The notes beneath the pieces are model-generated. The model searched no databases. It was not told where the DNA came from and saw only the letters and a list, made by a program, of their open reading frames with translations. Position numbers and translations under genes: made by a program. 64,000 nt of DNA from Volvox africanus (Eukaryota > Chlorophyta > Chlorophyceae > Chlamydomonadales > Volvocaceae): NCBI GenBank assembly GCA_030268105.1, contig BSDZ01000025.1:1750001-1814000 (forward strand), written 5' to 3'. Shown here in pieces: positions 50,952 through 63,300 of the stretch. The stretch's first letter is position 1; each line of letters begins with the position of its first letter.

Positions 50952-52586
50952 ATGGCGAGTTCCAGCGATGAACCACGAGGACCGCTAGATACTTTTGCCG
51001 AAGACTTAGGCCGCGCCGTTTTGGACGCCGCCGCTTCCGGTTTGTAATTGTTTAATTGCTTTTGCTTAGATTGCTGCACTTGTTGTGTAAGTGTACGCTC
51101 TGAGTCGCAGGTAATCTCAGTGCACCGGCATTGCTTGCCGCGGCGACTGAGACCGGCGTTCGTCCGGACCAGTTGGCGACTCTCATTGCCCAAACTACGG
51201 AGATCAGGACTCAGCTGGGCAATTACTTGCTGAGTTTGCTGAATCTTCTCAAGAGTACTGTCGGTAGGCTCACCGAATTGTTTTGTACTCTTGCCTTTGC
51301 GATAGAAGTCGGCTTCTATTACGCAAAGCTAGGGTATCGTTTCGTGCTCCATGTCCGCGGAACACGACGATACGCCGCACACTAGCCTAGCTAGCCAACC
51401 CGATTTCGTTGTAGCTGCTAGAGCACCGGATAGAGGTCTTGAGACTGTTGGCGCGCGAGCCACTCAAGAGCCCCTTTTCCTTCAGACCCCTGCTCACTTA
51501 ATTGTGCCGCATTCAGCAGTGAACACGAATATGGACAACACTGCTGGACCAAGGGTTCTGCCATTACCTCAAGCTCGAGGGCATGATGACATCCCTGAGG
51601 TGATGAGATTGTCGATTCCCGTTCCTAGGCTCAATATTTCGCTGACCGACAAGACACCAGGGCATAGCATAGCCGATGCAACTCGTGCGTACGTGCGTGA
51701 CGCTAAAAAGTACCTCCAAGCTGTTCATGGTGGCGATAATGACGGTATCAGGTGTCTCTTCGTTGGTAACACCCTCGAGGGCTCAGCGAAGGACTGGTAT
51801 CGCAATTGGACCAACGCCCGGGGCAACTATACTTTTGACGAGTTGGTCGCCGCTTTGCTCGCACGATTCGCTACTGAGGTTCAAGCACGCGATGTGGAAG
51901 CTCGTAAGGTTTTGGCAGCCGGTAGCTACCACATGCGTCGGGATGAAAATGTACCTGCGTACCAGTCACGCTTCGAAGCACTTGTGACCCCCATTGCTGA
52001 CCTCACTGAATCCGAGCGTGTCTTTTGGTTTAGGCGAGGCCTAACGAAACTTTTGGCTAAATGGTGCGCCACTGACTTGGTTGGAGCGCAGATCAAGTCG
52101 TATGACGTGTTGGTCGCTTTTGCTAAGGGCGCGGAGATACGACTCCTTGCCGGCGAGGAAGAAGTCAAGTCTGCCCCTCGTGCAAATACCGTGCAAGTGC
52201 AGGATCCGCTTGGGGAAGCTGTAGCTCTCGACCAGGACCTCGGCGCGACCCGCCCCACGCCTACTGCCGCGACGCGACGCAGCAACGGGCAACGCAAGGC
52301 GCGCGGGGGCGCTAGCTCGGGTGTCCGTGGTACAGGAGGAGCAGGTCCGAGCTCGGACCCAGCTAGGAACAGGAAGCGTGGTGGTGCGCCGTCGTCGGCA
52401 GCCGCACAGCGTTCCGACCCCAACGCGAAGCGTACTCGTACGGACGACACATTTATGCCAAAATGGAATTGCAATCGTTCCGAATTCGAGCGTCGGAAAT
52501 TGGCCAATGTTTGTCTACGGTGTGCGGAGAATCATTCCACGAAGGATTGCCCTCTAATGCCGCCGTTTGTACCTCAGCCGAAATAG
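50952..52586 (+). CDS. gag: A3 Gag (predicted 436 aa, three exons)
   Basis: Predicted exons 50952-51039, 51111-51263 and 51517-52586 (88, 153 and 1070 nt), the same sizes as the matching parts of A1; introns 71 and 253 bp. The second intron is supported by its exact absence in A1; the first only by phase and GT/AG. Unspliced RNA could instead start at ATG 51351 within intron 2 (MSAEHDDTPH), giving a 411-residue Gag in the same downstream frame. Zinc knuckle CLRCAENHSTKDC. Ends UAG 52584-52586. Confidence 0.8.
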
Positions 52587-55500
52587 GGGCTTGCCCTGGT
52601 TCCTGCGGAGGGGGCACCACCTGGGATTTCTGAACTAACGCGTGGTCGGTGGTCATCCTTACGGCCAGCCGTTAAGGCATTGTTGCCTTGTGCACTTGGA
52701 CACATCGAGCGAGTCATTGCGCGACGCATCACGCTTGACGGACGCACGGGACTTCTCTGCTTCGACCCGTTGTGTAATTTGTTTACACCTCGCCGTCCCC
52801 TGTCGTCTATCGATCTGTCTAACCACGTGGTTTTGTTCATCCCCTCATCTCTGCGTGAGATGTCGGAACAGTTGGCCATATACAGGAGGTGTAGGCGTCA
52901 ATATCCAGGCACGGCCGCATGTGTTTTACTCCCCGCTTTCTGTCGGCGCAAGGCAGAGGCATCGTTAAGGGGTATGCGGCATGTCCACCGGTTCGAGCCG
53001 GGCACCGTTTTGTTTAATGGTGTGGATCGGGAGGGTACGCTGGCTCCGTGGCCACACCTATCCTACTCGATTGACGTTTGGTACGAAGCTCCTGATGGGG
53101 GTGCCGTTGGTTACGGACCCGCCTTAAGTGCACTGACGTTGTCTGCTGGGCAGTCACTCGTAGATAACCGTGTCCCTGTGGTTCAGATCGGTTTAAACGG
53201 CCGTACTCTGAAGGCACTTGTTGACACCGGTGCCAGCGACGACTTCATCTCTGTCGCAGAGGTGAATGCGCTGGGGTTGTCCCCAGAGTCGTCTGATTGT
53301 CCACAGGTTACCCTTGCTGACGGGGGTAAGCATCCCATCGTGGGCAGGATTACCCTTAGCCTATCGTTAGGCCCTTTGCGTGTTGTGACCCGGCCGTACG
53401 TGCTGCAGGGCTTAGCAGAGACTGCACCGTACATAATGGGGTCGTCGACATTACGACAGTACCGCGAGCGCATCGACATGGAGACCGCAACCCTGCATAT
53501 GTGCAAGGGTACTCTGTCGATTAAGGTACCTTTCCTGTCGTTCGAACATGTCACACCAAAGGAGGGCGAAGCTGAGGCGGTGCCTATGGTTAATTTCGCT
53601 GTGGCCGCAATGGCCGCGCGAATCGAACCAGAGCTAGTCGGGCGTAAGGAGGCCGTCCGTTTGTTACGGAAGGGTGCCCACGGACTGCTTTTAAGGCCGC
53701 GGGTGAGCTGTTGTGTCACCACCGCGCAGATTTCTGTGGATCCTGAGGTTGAGGCCCTACTGTCGCAGTATGAGGACGTCTTTAAAGATATCCCTGGCCT
53801 ACCACCTATGCGTCCTGTTGATCACACAATCCCTCTCATGCCTGGAGCGCAGCCTACAGCCCGGCCAATGTACAGGTTGAGTCCATTGGAGCTGGATGAG
53901 GTGAAGCGCCAGGTGACGGATTTGCTCGCGAAGGGTATGATACGCCCCAGCACATCCCCGTATTCTGCACCGATTTTGTTTGTCGGTAAGAAGGATGGGA
54001 CCTTGCGCATGTGCATTGATTACCGGGGGTTAAATGCGAATACGGTGAAAAATCGCTACCCTTTGCCACGCGTTGACGACCTGTTGGATAAGCTGAAGGG
54101 CTCGGCTTATTTTTCCTCAATTGACTTACAACAGGGCTACAATCAGATTCGCATCGCTGCCTCTGATATCCCGAAAACCGCTTTTCGGACGCCCTTCGGT
54201 CACTTTGAGTATACGGTCCTATCATTTGGTTTGACTAATGCCCCTGCGACGTTTCAGGCGGTTATGGACCGAATGTTTAGGCCGTTTATCGACAGGTTCG
54301 TTGTTTGCTACCTGGATGACATCTTGGTATATTCTAAAACGCGCGAGGAACACTTGGAGCATCTTCGGCTCGTGCTCGACGTTATGAGGCGGGAGCAATT
54401 GTTTGCTAAACGCGCCAAATGCTTTTGGGCGCAGCCTCAGGTGGAATATTTGGGCCACATTGTGTCGGCCACCGGTGTGAAGATGGACCCGCGGAAGGTC
54501 GCCGTGGTTCGCGATTGGCCCGCGCCTCAGAACCTCACGGAGCTGCGTAAGTTCCTTGGCTTGACCAATTATTTCCGAAAGTTCATTGAAAAATATTCCA
54601 TCATTGCGGCCCCGCTTACTAACTTAACTCGCAAAGGCGTTTTCGTTTCGCTCGAGTCGTGGACGTCGCAATGCCAGCGGGCATTCGAAGAGCTCAAACG
54701 AATCGTTGCCGAAGATGTCACCCTTGCATTCCCTGATTACTCGTTGCCATTTCGTGTTGAGGTAGTGTCTGATGCCTCAATATTTGGAAGCGGCGCTGTA
54801 TTGTTACAGGAAGGGCGACCGATCGCCTTCACGAGTAAGAAGTTTTCTGGTGCGGAAATTCGCTACACCACCGGGGAACAGGAGCTTCTGGCCGTGCTGC
54901 ATGCTTTAAAGGAATGGCGCTGTTACCTCGAGGGACGCCCGTTTATTTTAAAGACTGACCACAAGCCCCTAACGTTTTTGCAAAGCGTTCCGACGTTGAA
55001 CCGCCGTCAAGCTAGGTGGATGGAATACCTAGCTAGGTTCAACTGCACCTGGGAGTATATTTCTGGTAAATTGAATATTGCCGATGCTCTCAGTCGACAT
55101 CCGTCGCTACACGCTGCAATTTTGGCAGCGCCCGTCGTGCGGCCGTGTAGCGAGGAGGTACCGATCGCGACGGACCTCGCGGAGCGGTTGAAGGTTGCCT
55201 ACAGCGCAGACGCCTGGTTCGCGGACCCGGCTAATGTAGAAAACCTTCGCAAGCAGAATAGCCTTTGGCTACGGACGGAGGGTGCAGCTACGCAAATCGT
55301 CGTTCCGAACGACGACGCGCTACGCTATGACATCCTTGCACGGTTCCACGAGGACCCGTTAGCAGGACACCCTGGTAGCAAGCGATTGATCGACTTGGTG
55401 CAACGTTCCTTTTGGTGGCCTCGTTTGGCTAAGGATGCGGCGAACTTCGTCCAGACATGCAGTCTGTGCCAGCGCAATAAGGCTTTGTCCGGTAAGGGCC

Positions 55501-56647
55501 ATGGGTTGTTGCAACCGTTGCCTGTCCCGGATGCGCCTTGGGAAAGTGTTTCCATGGACTTCATAGTCGCGCTGCCCAAAACTGAGGGGGGATACGATGC
55601 GGTGTTCGTAATGGTCGATCGTCTGACTAAGATGGTCCACCTAGCACCATGCACATCATCCTGCACGGCTGAGCAAACCGCACGTTTGTTTTTCGACAAT
55701 GTGGTTCGGTTACACGGGGTTCCCAAAAATGTGATCTCGGACCGCGGTGGACAGTTCACGTCTAAGTTTTGGGAAGCGCTCTGCAAACTAGTTGGCATGC
55801 GCGTCAACCTGAGCACAGCGTATCACCCGCAGACTGATGGTCAAACCGAACGCACAAACCGCACGTTGGGTGATATGTTGCGCAATTATGCTGGTCGCAC
55901 ACCACTTGTTTGGGATACATATTTGACTGCGGCAGAATTCGCGCTTAACAATGCTGTTAACCGCTCTACAGGCAAAAGTCCGTTCTTTCTTAACTACGGG
56001 TTTCATCCCGCGCTACCCGTGTGGCGTGAGTTGGAAGTGAACGTGCCTGCTGCTAAACTTTTTGCCAAGTCGTTTATGTCCCGAATCACAGACGCGAAGT
56101 CGTGTTTAGACGCGGCGCAGCAACGAACGACAGAATACTACAACAAATCCAAGCAGGATGTGACGTTTTCGGAAGGGCAACTCGTGTTGCTAAGCACCAA
56201 GAACTTGCGTTCCTTGGCCGACGGATCCCGAAAACTCTTACCCGCTGGATTGGTCCGTATCCTGTCGTGCGCATGGTTGGGAATGTGGCTGTGGAGCTTG
56301 CATTGCCCACTGATATGACCATTCACCCCACGTTTCACGTATCGCTTGTTCGTCCGTATCGTAGTACGGAACCTGTCCCTGAGCCTGCTGACGCCCCCAC
56401 AGCGATCGAACCAGTTCCCGAGACCTGGATCGCTGGTAAACAGAAGTTTTACGATGTGGAGCGGGTGTTAGATTATCGCGCGCGTCGTGTGGGCCGACAC
56501 CGACGTAAGCGAACAGTACACGAGTACTTGGTTAAGTGGACAGGGTATACCGACGAGCACAACTCATGGGAACCGGCACGCAACTTCTCACAGGACATGA
56601 AACCCCTGCTCGAAGAAGCCCGCAAACGTGCCACACAAGCCCAATGA
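52587..56647 (+). CDS. pol: A3 Pol, one-base deletion before the chromodomain
   Basis: Same frame as gag after UAG. Protease [14 protein letters not shown], RNase H, integrase with all catalytic residues. At 56240-56242 a run of four C in A1 (TTACCCCGC) has three, which shifts the frame and ends translation at 56318, removing the last integrase part and chromodomain (56319-56647). All else intact. Could be a real mutation or an assembly error in a homopolymer. Confidence 0.9.
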
Positions 56648-56706
56648 CCCCTACAGTCGATGCTGTATGATGCAGCGAGGATGCTGCATACGGGAGGGGG
56701 GATAAT

Positions 56707-57530
56707 TGTTGTGCTACGGTTCATTTCCCGCCGACGCGTAGGTCGACGCGATCCTACGAGGCGAAGTGCTTTTGTGATGAACGCATTGCATATGAATGAA
56801 TCTGCATGATATAAATGTATTCGTGTACATTTATATATGCATCTGGCATGTTGTCATTATCCATCGCGACATCGCATCATGGCAAATCCGCCCAGCATGC
56901 ATGAATAACCGAAGCATTGAAGTGCGCATTATGCTCGTGCTACAAAACGATAAGTAATATTATCTGATATAATATTACTTCATTTAAGCACACGTTGAGA
57001 GCGCCGCACTCGTCGCGATACATGCCCCGCAACCGGATATCGTTATCCGGACCCTTGCATCATGCGAATGCCGGAAAGGCTTATACGTTGTTATGCGTAG
57101 ACATCGCCTAGACGCAGTAGGGTTGTCACATCTAGGATCGGCCTCCTAATGTGAATCGTACGGCATTGCGATGCTGCGAGTATAACAGATGCGAGGACGG
57201 CTAAGCTAAAAAAGACATTCGATACCGGAGAACACTCGTGTGTTCTGTATTACTATTTCTATACACTATTCTACTTAGCCCGAGCTAAGCCTGAACTTCG
57301 CTAATCACCGCCGCGTGATGATTGCTTGCTTCCGGCGCTGACGGCGATTTCGTCCATTGCATCGTTCTGATCCGTAAGACTGTAAGTTATATCTCTCTTC
57401 GTCTTGAAGTCTTCCGCTGTCTCTGTTTGCTCTCGCTTGCCTTGCTGTACTTGCAAGTGCTCGCGCATCGGTGTCGATAGTCTCCAGACGTGCAGATACT
57501 TATGAGCAAACGCGAACGAGAGGTACAACA
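56707..57530 (+). repeat. 3' LTR of A3
   Basis: 824 bp; apparent single difference CCTAGC/CCCAGC from the 5' LTR. Confidence 0.93.
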
Positions 57531-57535
57531 GCATC

Positions 57536-57605
57536 CAGGACAGGCAAAGCTTGCAACAACCCATGACCCTTACCCGACAATGCCTTGTTGCACTGGCACG
57601 GACTG
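57536..57605 (-). pseudogene. Integrase fragment right of A3
   Basis: Continues 49861-50055 once A3 is removed: minus-strand coding for the zinc-region end and LLQ motif near KALSGKG. It ends at 57605 where the dispersed repeat begins. Confidence 0.6.
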
Positions 57606-57677
57606 TATTATCCTGGGGAATCTACGGGTAGTGTCAAAGATTGAGTCACCAACGGCCATCTTTTGATCAAGCCTTTG
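57606..57677. repeat. Third, diverged copy of the helicase-intron repeat
   Basis: 72 bp starting TATTATCCTGGGGAATCTA, with CTACGGGTAGTGTCAAAGA and ending GCCTTTG, aligned to 428-505. Cut at its right end by an old family-A LTR. Confidence 0.7.
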
Positions 57678-57848
57678 TGTTGTACCTCTCCTTCGGGTTT
57701 GCTCATAAGTATCTGCGCGTCTGAAGGCTTTCGATACCGATGCACGAGCACTTGCAAGTACAGCAAGGCAAGCGAGAGCAAACAGAGACAGCGGAAGACT
57801 TCAAGACAAGAAGAGATATAACTTACAATCTTACAGACCGAAGCGATG
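57678..57848 (-). repeat. Old family-A LTR fragment hit by A4
   Basis: Begins TGTTGTACCTCTCC and ends GACCGAAGCGATG, where A4 inserted. Reverse orientation, similar to the Am LTR. Confidence 0.8.
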
Positions 57849-58672
57849 TGTTGTGCTACGGTTCATTTTCCGCCGACGCGTAGGTCGACGCGATCCTACG
57901 AGGCGAAGTGCTTTTGTGATGAACGCATTACACATGAATGAATCTGCATGATATAAATGTATTCGCATACATTTATATATGCATGTGGCATGTTGTCATT
58001 ATCCATCGCGACATCGCATCATGGCAAATCCGCCCAGCATGCATGGATGACCGAATCATTGAAGTGCGCATTATGCTCGTGCTACGAAACGATAAGTAAT
58101 ATTATCTGATATAATATTACTTCATTTAAGCACACGTTGAGAGCGCCGCACTCGTCGCGATACATGCCCTGCAACCGGATATCGTTATCCGGACCCTTGC
58201 ATCATGCGAATGCCGGAAAGGCTTATACGTTGTTATGCGTAGACATCGCCTAGACGCAGTAGGGTTGTCACATCTAGGATCGGCCTCCTAATGTGAATCG
58301 TACGGCACTGCGATGCTGCGAGTATAACAGATGCGAGGACGGCTAAGCTAGACAAGACATTCGATACCGGAGAACACTCGTGTGTTCTATATTACTATTT
58401 CTATACACTATTCTACTTAGCCTGAGCTAAGCCTGAACTTCGCTAATCACCACCGCGTGATGATTGCTCGCTCCCGGCGCTGACGGCGATTTCGTCCATT
58501 GCATCGTTCTGACCCGTAAGACTGTAAGTTATATCTCTCTTCGTCTTGAAGTCTTCCGCTGTCTCTGTTTGCTCTCGCTTGCCTTGCTGTACTTGCAAGT
58601 GCTCGCGCATCGGTGTCGATAGTCTTCAGACGTGCAGATACTTATGAGCAAACGCGAACGAGAGGTACAACA
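57849..58672 (+). repeat. 5' LTR of A4
   Basis: 824 bp, TGTTGTGCTACGG to GAGAGGTACAACA. Close to the A3 LTR. Its first inverted repeat reads ATATAAATGTA/TACATTTATAT. Confidence 0.93.
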
Positions 58673-58739
58673 ATTTGGTATCGAGACAGGTTCGTTGCCT
58701 AACTGTCTCTCTCTGTCTAATCGGAAGTAGGTTCTTTCT

Positions 58740-60374
58740 ATGGCGAGTTCCAGCGATGAACCACGAGGACAGCTAGATACTTTTGCCGAAGACTTAGGCC
58801 GCGCCGTTTTGGACGCCGCCGCTTCCGGTTTGTAATTGTTTAATTGCTTTTGCTTAGATTGCTGCACTTGTTGTGTAAGTGTACGCTCTGAGTCGCAGGT
58901 AATCTCAGTGCACCGGCATTGCTTGCCGCGGCGACTGAGACCGGCGTTCGTCCGGACCAGTTGGCGACTCTCATTGCCCAAACCACGGAGATCAGGACTC
59001 AGCTGGGCAATTACTTGCTGAGTTTGCTGAATCTTCTCAAGAGTACTGTCGGTAGGCTCACCGAATCGCTTTGTACTCTTGCCTTTGCTATAGAAGTCGG
59101 CTTCTATTACGCAAACCTAGGGTATCGTTTCGTGCTTCATGTCCTCGGAACACGACGATACGCCGCACACTAGCCTAGCTAGCCAACCCGATTTTGTTGT
59201 GGCTGCTAGAGCACCGGATAGAGGCCTTGAGACTGTGGGCGTGCGAGCCACTCAAGAGCCCCTTTTCCTTCAGACCCCTGCTCACTTAATTGTGCCGCAT
59301 TCAGCAGTGAACACGAATATGGACAACACTGCTGGACCAAGGGTTCTGCCATTACCTCAAGCTCGAGGGCATGATGACATCCCTGAGGTGATGAGATTGT
59401 CGATTCCCGTTCCTAGGCTCAATATTTCGCTGACCGACAAGACACCAGGGCATAGCATAGCCGATGCAACTCGTGCGTACGTGCGTGACGCTAAAAAGTA
59501 CCTCCAAGCTGTTCACGGTGGCGATAATGACGGTATCAGGTGTCTCTTCGTTGGTAATACCCTCGAGGGCTCAGCGAAGGACTGGTATCGCAATTGGACC
59601 AACGCCCGGGGCAACTATACTTTTGACGAGTTGGTCGCCGCTTTGCTCGCACGATTCGCTACTGAGGTTCAAGCACGCGATGTGGAAGCTCGTAAGGTTT
59701 TGGCAGCCGGTAGCTACCACATGCGTCGGGATGAAAATGTACCTGCGTACCAGTCACGCTTCGAAGCACTTGTGACTCCCATTGCTGACCTCACTGAATC
59801 CGAGCGTGTCTTTTGGTTTAGGCGAGGCCTAACGAAACTTTTGGCTAAATGGTGCGCCACTGACTTGGTTGGAGCGCAGATCAAGTCGTATGACGCGTTG
59901 GTCGCTTTTGCTAAGGGCGCGGAGGTACGACTCCTTGCCGGCGAGGAAGAAGTCAAGTCTGCCCCTCGTGCAAATGCCGTGCAAGTGCAGGATCCGCTTG
60001 GGGAAGCTGTGGCTCTCGACCAGGACCTCGGCGCGACCCGCCCCACGCCTACTGCCGCGACGCGACGCAGCAACCGGCAACGCCAGGCGCGCGGGGGCGC
60101 TAGCTCGGGTGTCCGTGGTACAGGAGGAGCAGGTCCGAGCTCGGACCCAGCTAGGAACAGGAAGCGTGGTGGTGCGCCGTCGTCGGCAGCCGCACAGCGT
60201 TCCGACCCCAACGCGAAGCGTACTCGTACGGACGACACATTTATGCCAAAATGGAATTGCAATCGTTCCGAATTCGAGCGTCGGAAATTGGCCAATGTTT
60301 GTCTACGGTGTGCGGAGAATCATTCCACGAAGGATTGCCCTCTAATGCCGCCGTTTGTACCTCAGCCAAAATAG
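58740..60374 (+). CDS. gag: A4 Gag (predicted 436 aa, three exons)
   Basis: Predicted exons 58740-58827, 58899-59051 and 59305-60374; introns again 71 and 253 bp. Capsid core and zinc knuckle as in A3; UAG at 60372-60374 after CAA/AAA codons. The unspliced alternative start is ATG 59139. Confidence 0.8.
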
Positions 60375-63300
60375 GGGCTCGCCCGGGTTCCTGCGGAGGG
60401 GGCACCACCTGGGATTTCTGAACTAACGCGTGGTCGGTGGTCATCCTTACGGCCAGCCGTTAAGGCATTGTTGCCTTGTGTACTTGGACACATCGAGCGA
60501 GTCATTGCGCGACGCATCACGCTTGACGGACGCACGGGACTTCTCTGCTTCGACCCGTTGTGTAATCTGTTTACACCTCGCCGTCCCCTTTCGTCTATCG
60601 ATCTGTCTAACCACGTAGTTTTGTTCATCCCCTCGTCTCTGCGTGAGATGTCGGAACAGTTGGCCATATACAGGAGATGTAGGCGTCAATATCCAGGCAC
60701 TGCCGCATGTGTATTACTCCCTGCTTTCTGTCGGCGCAAGGCAGAGGCATCGTTAAGGGGTATGCGGCATGTCCACCGGTTCGAGCCGGGCACCGTTTTG
60801 TTTAATGGTGTGGATTGGGAGGGTACGCTGGCTCCGTGGCCATGCCTATCCTACTCGGTTGACGTTTGGTACGAAGCTCCTGATGGGGGTGCCGTTGGTT
60901 ACGGACCCGCCTTAAGTGCACTGACGTTGTCTGCTGGGCAGTCGCTCGTAGATAACCGTGTCCCTGTGGTTCAGATCGGTTTGAATGGCCGTACTCTGAA
61001 GGCACTTGTTGACACCGGTGCCAGCGACGACTTCATCTCTGTCGCAGAGGTGAACGCGCTGGGGTTGTCCCCAGAGTCGTCTGATTGTCCACAGGTTACC
61101 CTTGCTGACGGGGGTAAGCATCCCATCGTGGGCAGGATTACCCTTAGCCTATCGATAGGCCCTTTGCGTGTTGTGACCCGGCCGTACGTGCTGCAGGGCT
61201 TAGCAGAGACTGCACCGTACATAATGGGGTCGTCGACATTACGACAGTACCGCGCGCGCATCGACATGGAGACCGCAACCCTGCATATGTGCAAGGGTAC
61301 TCTGTCGATTAAGGTACCTTTCCTGTCGTTCGAATATGTCACACCAAAGGAGGGCGAAACTGAGGCGGTGCCTATGGTTAATTTCGCTGTGACCGCAATG
61401 GCCGCGCGAATCGAACCAGAGCTAGTCGGGCGTAAGGAGGCCGTCCGTTTGTTACGGAAGGGTGCCCACGGACTGCTTTTAAGGCCGCGGGTGAGCTGTT
61501 GTGTCACCACCGCGCAGATTTCTGCGGATCCTGAGGTTGAGGCCCTACTGTCGCAGTATGAGGACGTCTTTAAAGATATCCCTGGCCTACCACCTATGCG
61601 TCCTGTTGATCACACAATCCCTCTCATGCCTGGAGCGCAGCCTACGGCCCGGCCAATGTACAGGTTGAGTCCATTGGAGCTGGACGAGGTAAAGCGCCAG
61701 GTGACGGATTTGCTCGCGAAGGGTATGATACGCCCCAGCACATCCCCGTATTCTGCACCGATTTTGTTTGTCGGTAAGAAGGATGGGACCTTGCGCATGT
61801 GCATTGATTACCGGGGGTTAAATGCGAATACGGTGAAAAATCGCTACCCTTTGCCACGCGTTGACGACCTGTTGGATAAGCTGAAGGGCTCGGCTTATTT
61901 TTCCTCAATTGACTTACAACAGGGCTACAATCAGATTCGCATCGCTGCCTCTGATATCCCGAAAACCGCTTTTCGGACGCCCTTCGGTCACTTTGAGTAT
62001 ACGGTCCTATCATTTGGTTTGACTAATGCCCCTGCGACGTTTCAGGCGGTTATGGACCGAATGTTTAGGCCGTTTATCGACAGGTTCGTTGTTTGCTACC
62101 TGGATGACATCTTGGTATATTCTAAGACGCGCGAGGAACACTTGGAGCATCTTCGGCTCGTGCTCGACGTTATGAGGCGGGAGCAATTGTTTGCTAAACG
62201 CGCCAAATGCTTTTGGGCGCAGCCTCAGGTGGAAAATTTGGGCCACATTGTGTCGGCCACCGGTGTGAAGATGGACCCGCGGAAGGTCGCCGTGGTTCGC
62301 GATTGGCCCGCGCCTCAGAACCTCACGGAACTGCGTAAGTTCCTTGGCTTGACCAATTATTTCCGAAAGTTCATTGAAAAATATTCCATCATTGCGGCCC
62401 CGCTTACTAACTTAACTCGCAAAGGCGTTTTCGTTTCGCTCGAGTCGTGGACGTCGCAATGCCAGCGGGCATTCGAAGAGCTCAAACGAATCGTTGCCGA
62501 AGATGTCACCCTTGCATTCCCTGATTACTCGTTGCCATTTCGTGTTGAGGTAGTGTCTGATGCCTCAATATTTGGAAGCGGCGCTGTATTGTTACAGGAA
62601 GGGCGACCGATCGCCTTCACGAGTAAGAAATTTTCTGGTGCGGAGATTCGCTACACCACCGGGGAACAGGAGCTTCTGGCCGTGCTGCATGCTTTAAAGG
62701 AATGGCGCTGTTACCTCGAGGGACGCCCGTTTACTTTAAAGACTGACCACAAGCCCCTAACGTTTTTGCAAAGCGTTCCGACGTTGAACCGCCGTCAAGC
62801 TAGGTGGATGGAATATCTAGCTAGGTTCAACTGCACCTGGGAGTATATTTCTGGTAAATTGAATATTGCCGATGCTCTCAGTCGACATCCGTCGCTACAC
62901 GCTGCAATTTTGGCAGCGCCCGTCGTGCGGCCGTGTAGCGAGGAGGTACCGATTGCGACGGACCTCATGGAGCGGTTGAAGGTTGCCTACAACGCAGACG
63001 CCTGGTTCGCGGACCCGGCTAATGTAGAAAACCTTCGCAAGCAGAATGGCCTTTGGCTACGGACGGAGGGTGCAGCTTCGCAAATCGTCGTTCCGAACGA
63101 CGACGCGCTACGCTACGACATCCTTGCACGGTTCCACGAGGACCCGTTAGCAGGACACCCTGGTAGCAAGCGATTGATCGACTTGGTGCAACGTTCCTTT
63201 TGGTGGCCTCGTTTGGCTAAGGATGCGGCGAACTTCGTCCAGACATGCAGTCTGTGCCAGCGCAATAAGGCTTTGTCCGGTAAGGGCCATGGGTTGTTGC

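Larger units (their letters stand above)
50061..57530 (+). mobile_element. Family-A retrotransposon A3, very recent
   Basis: 7470 bp, LTRs 50061-50884 and 56707-57530 with apparently one difference, target-site duplication GCATC (50056-50060 and 57531-57535). Gag intact with both putative introns; pol intact except for one lost base near its end. Confidence 0.93.
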
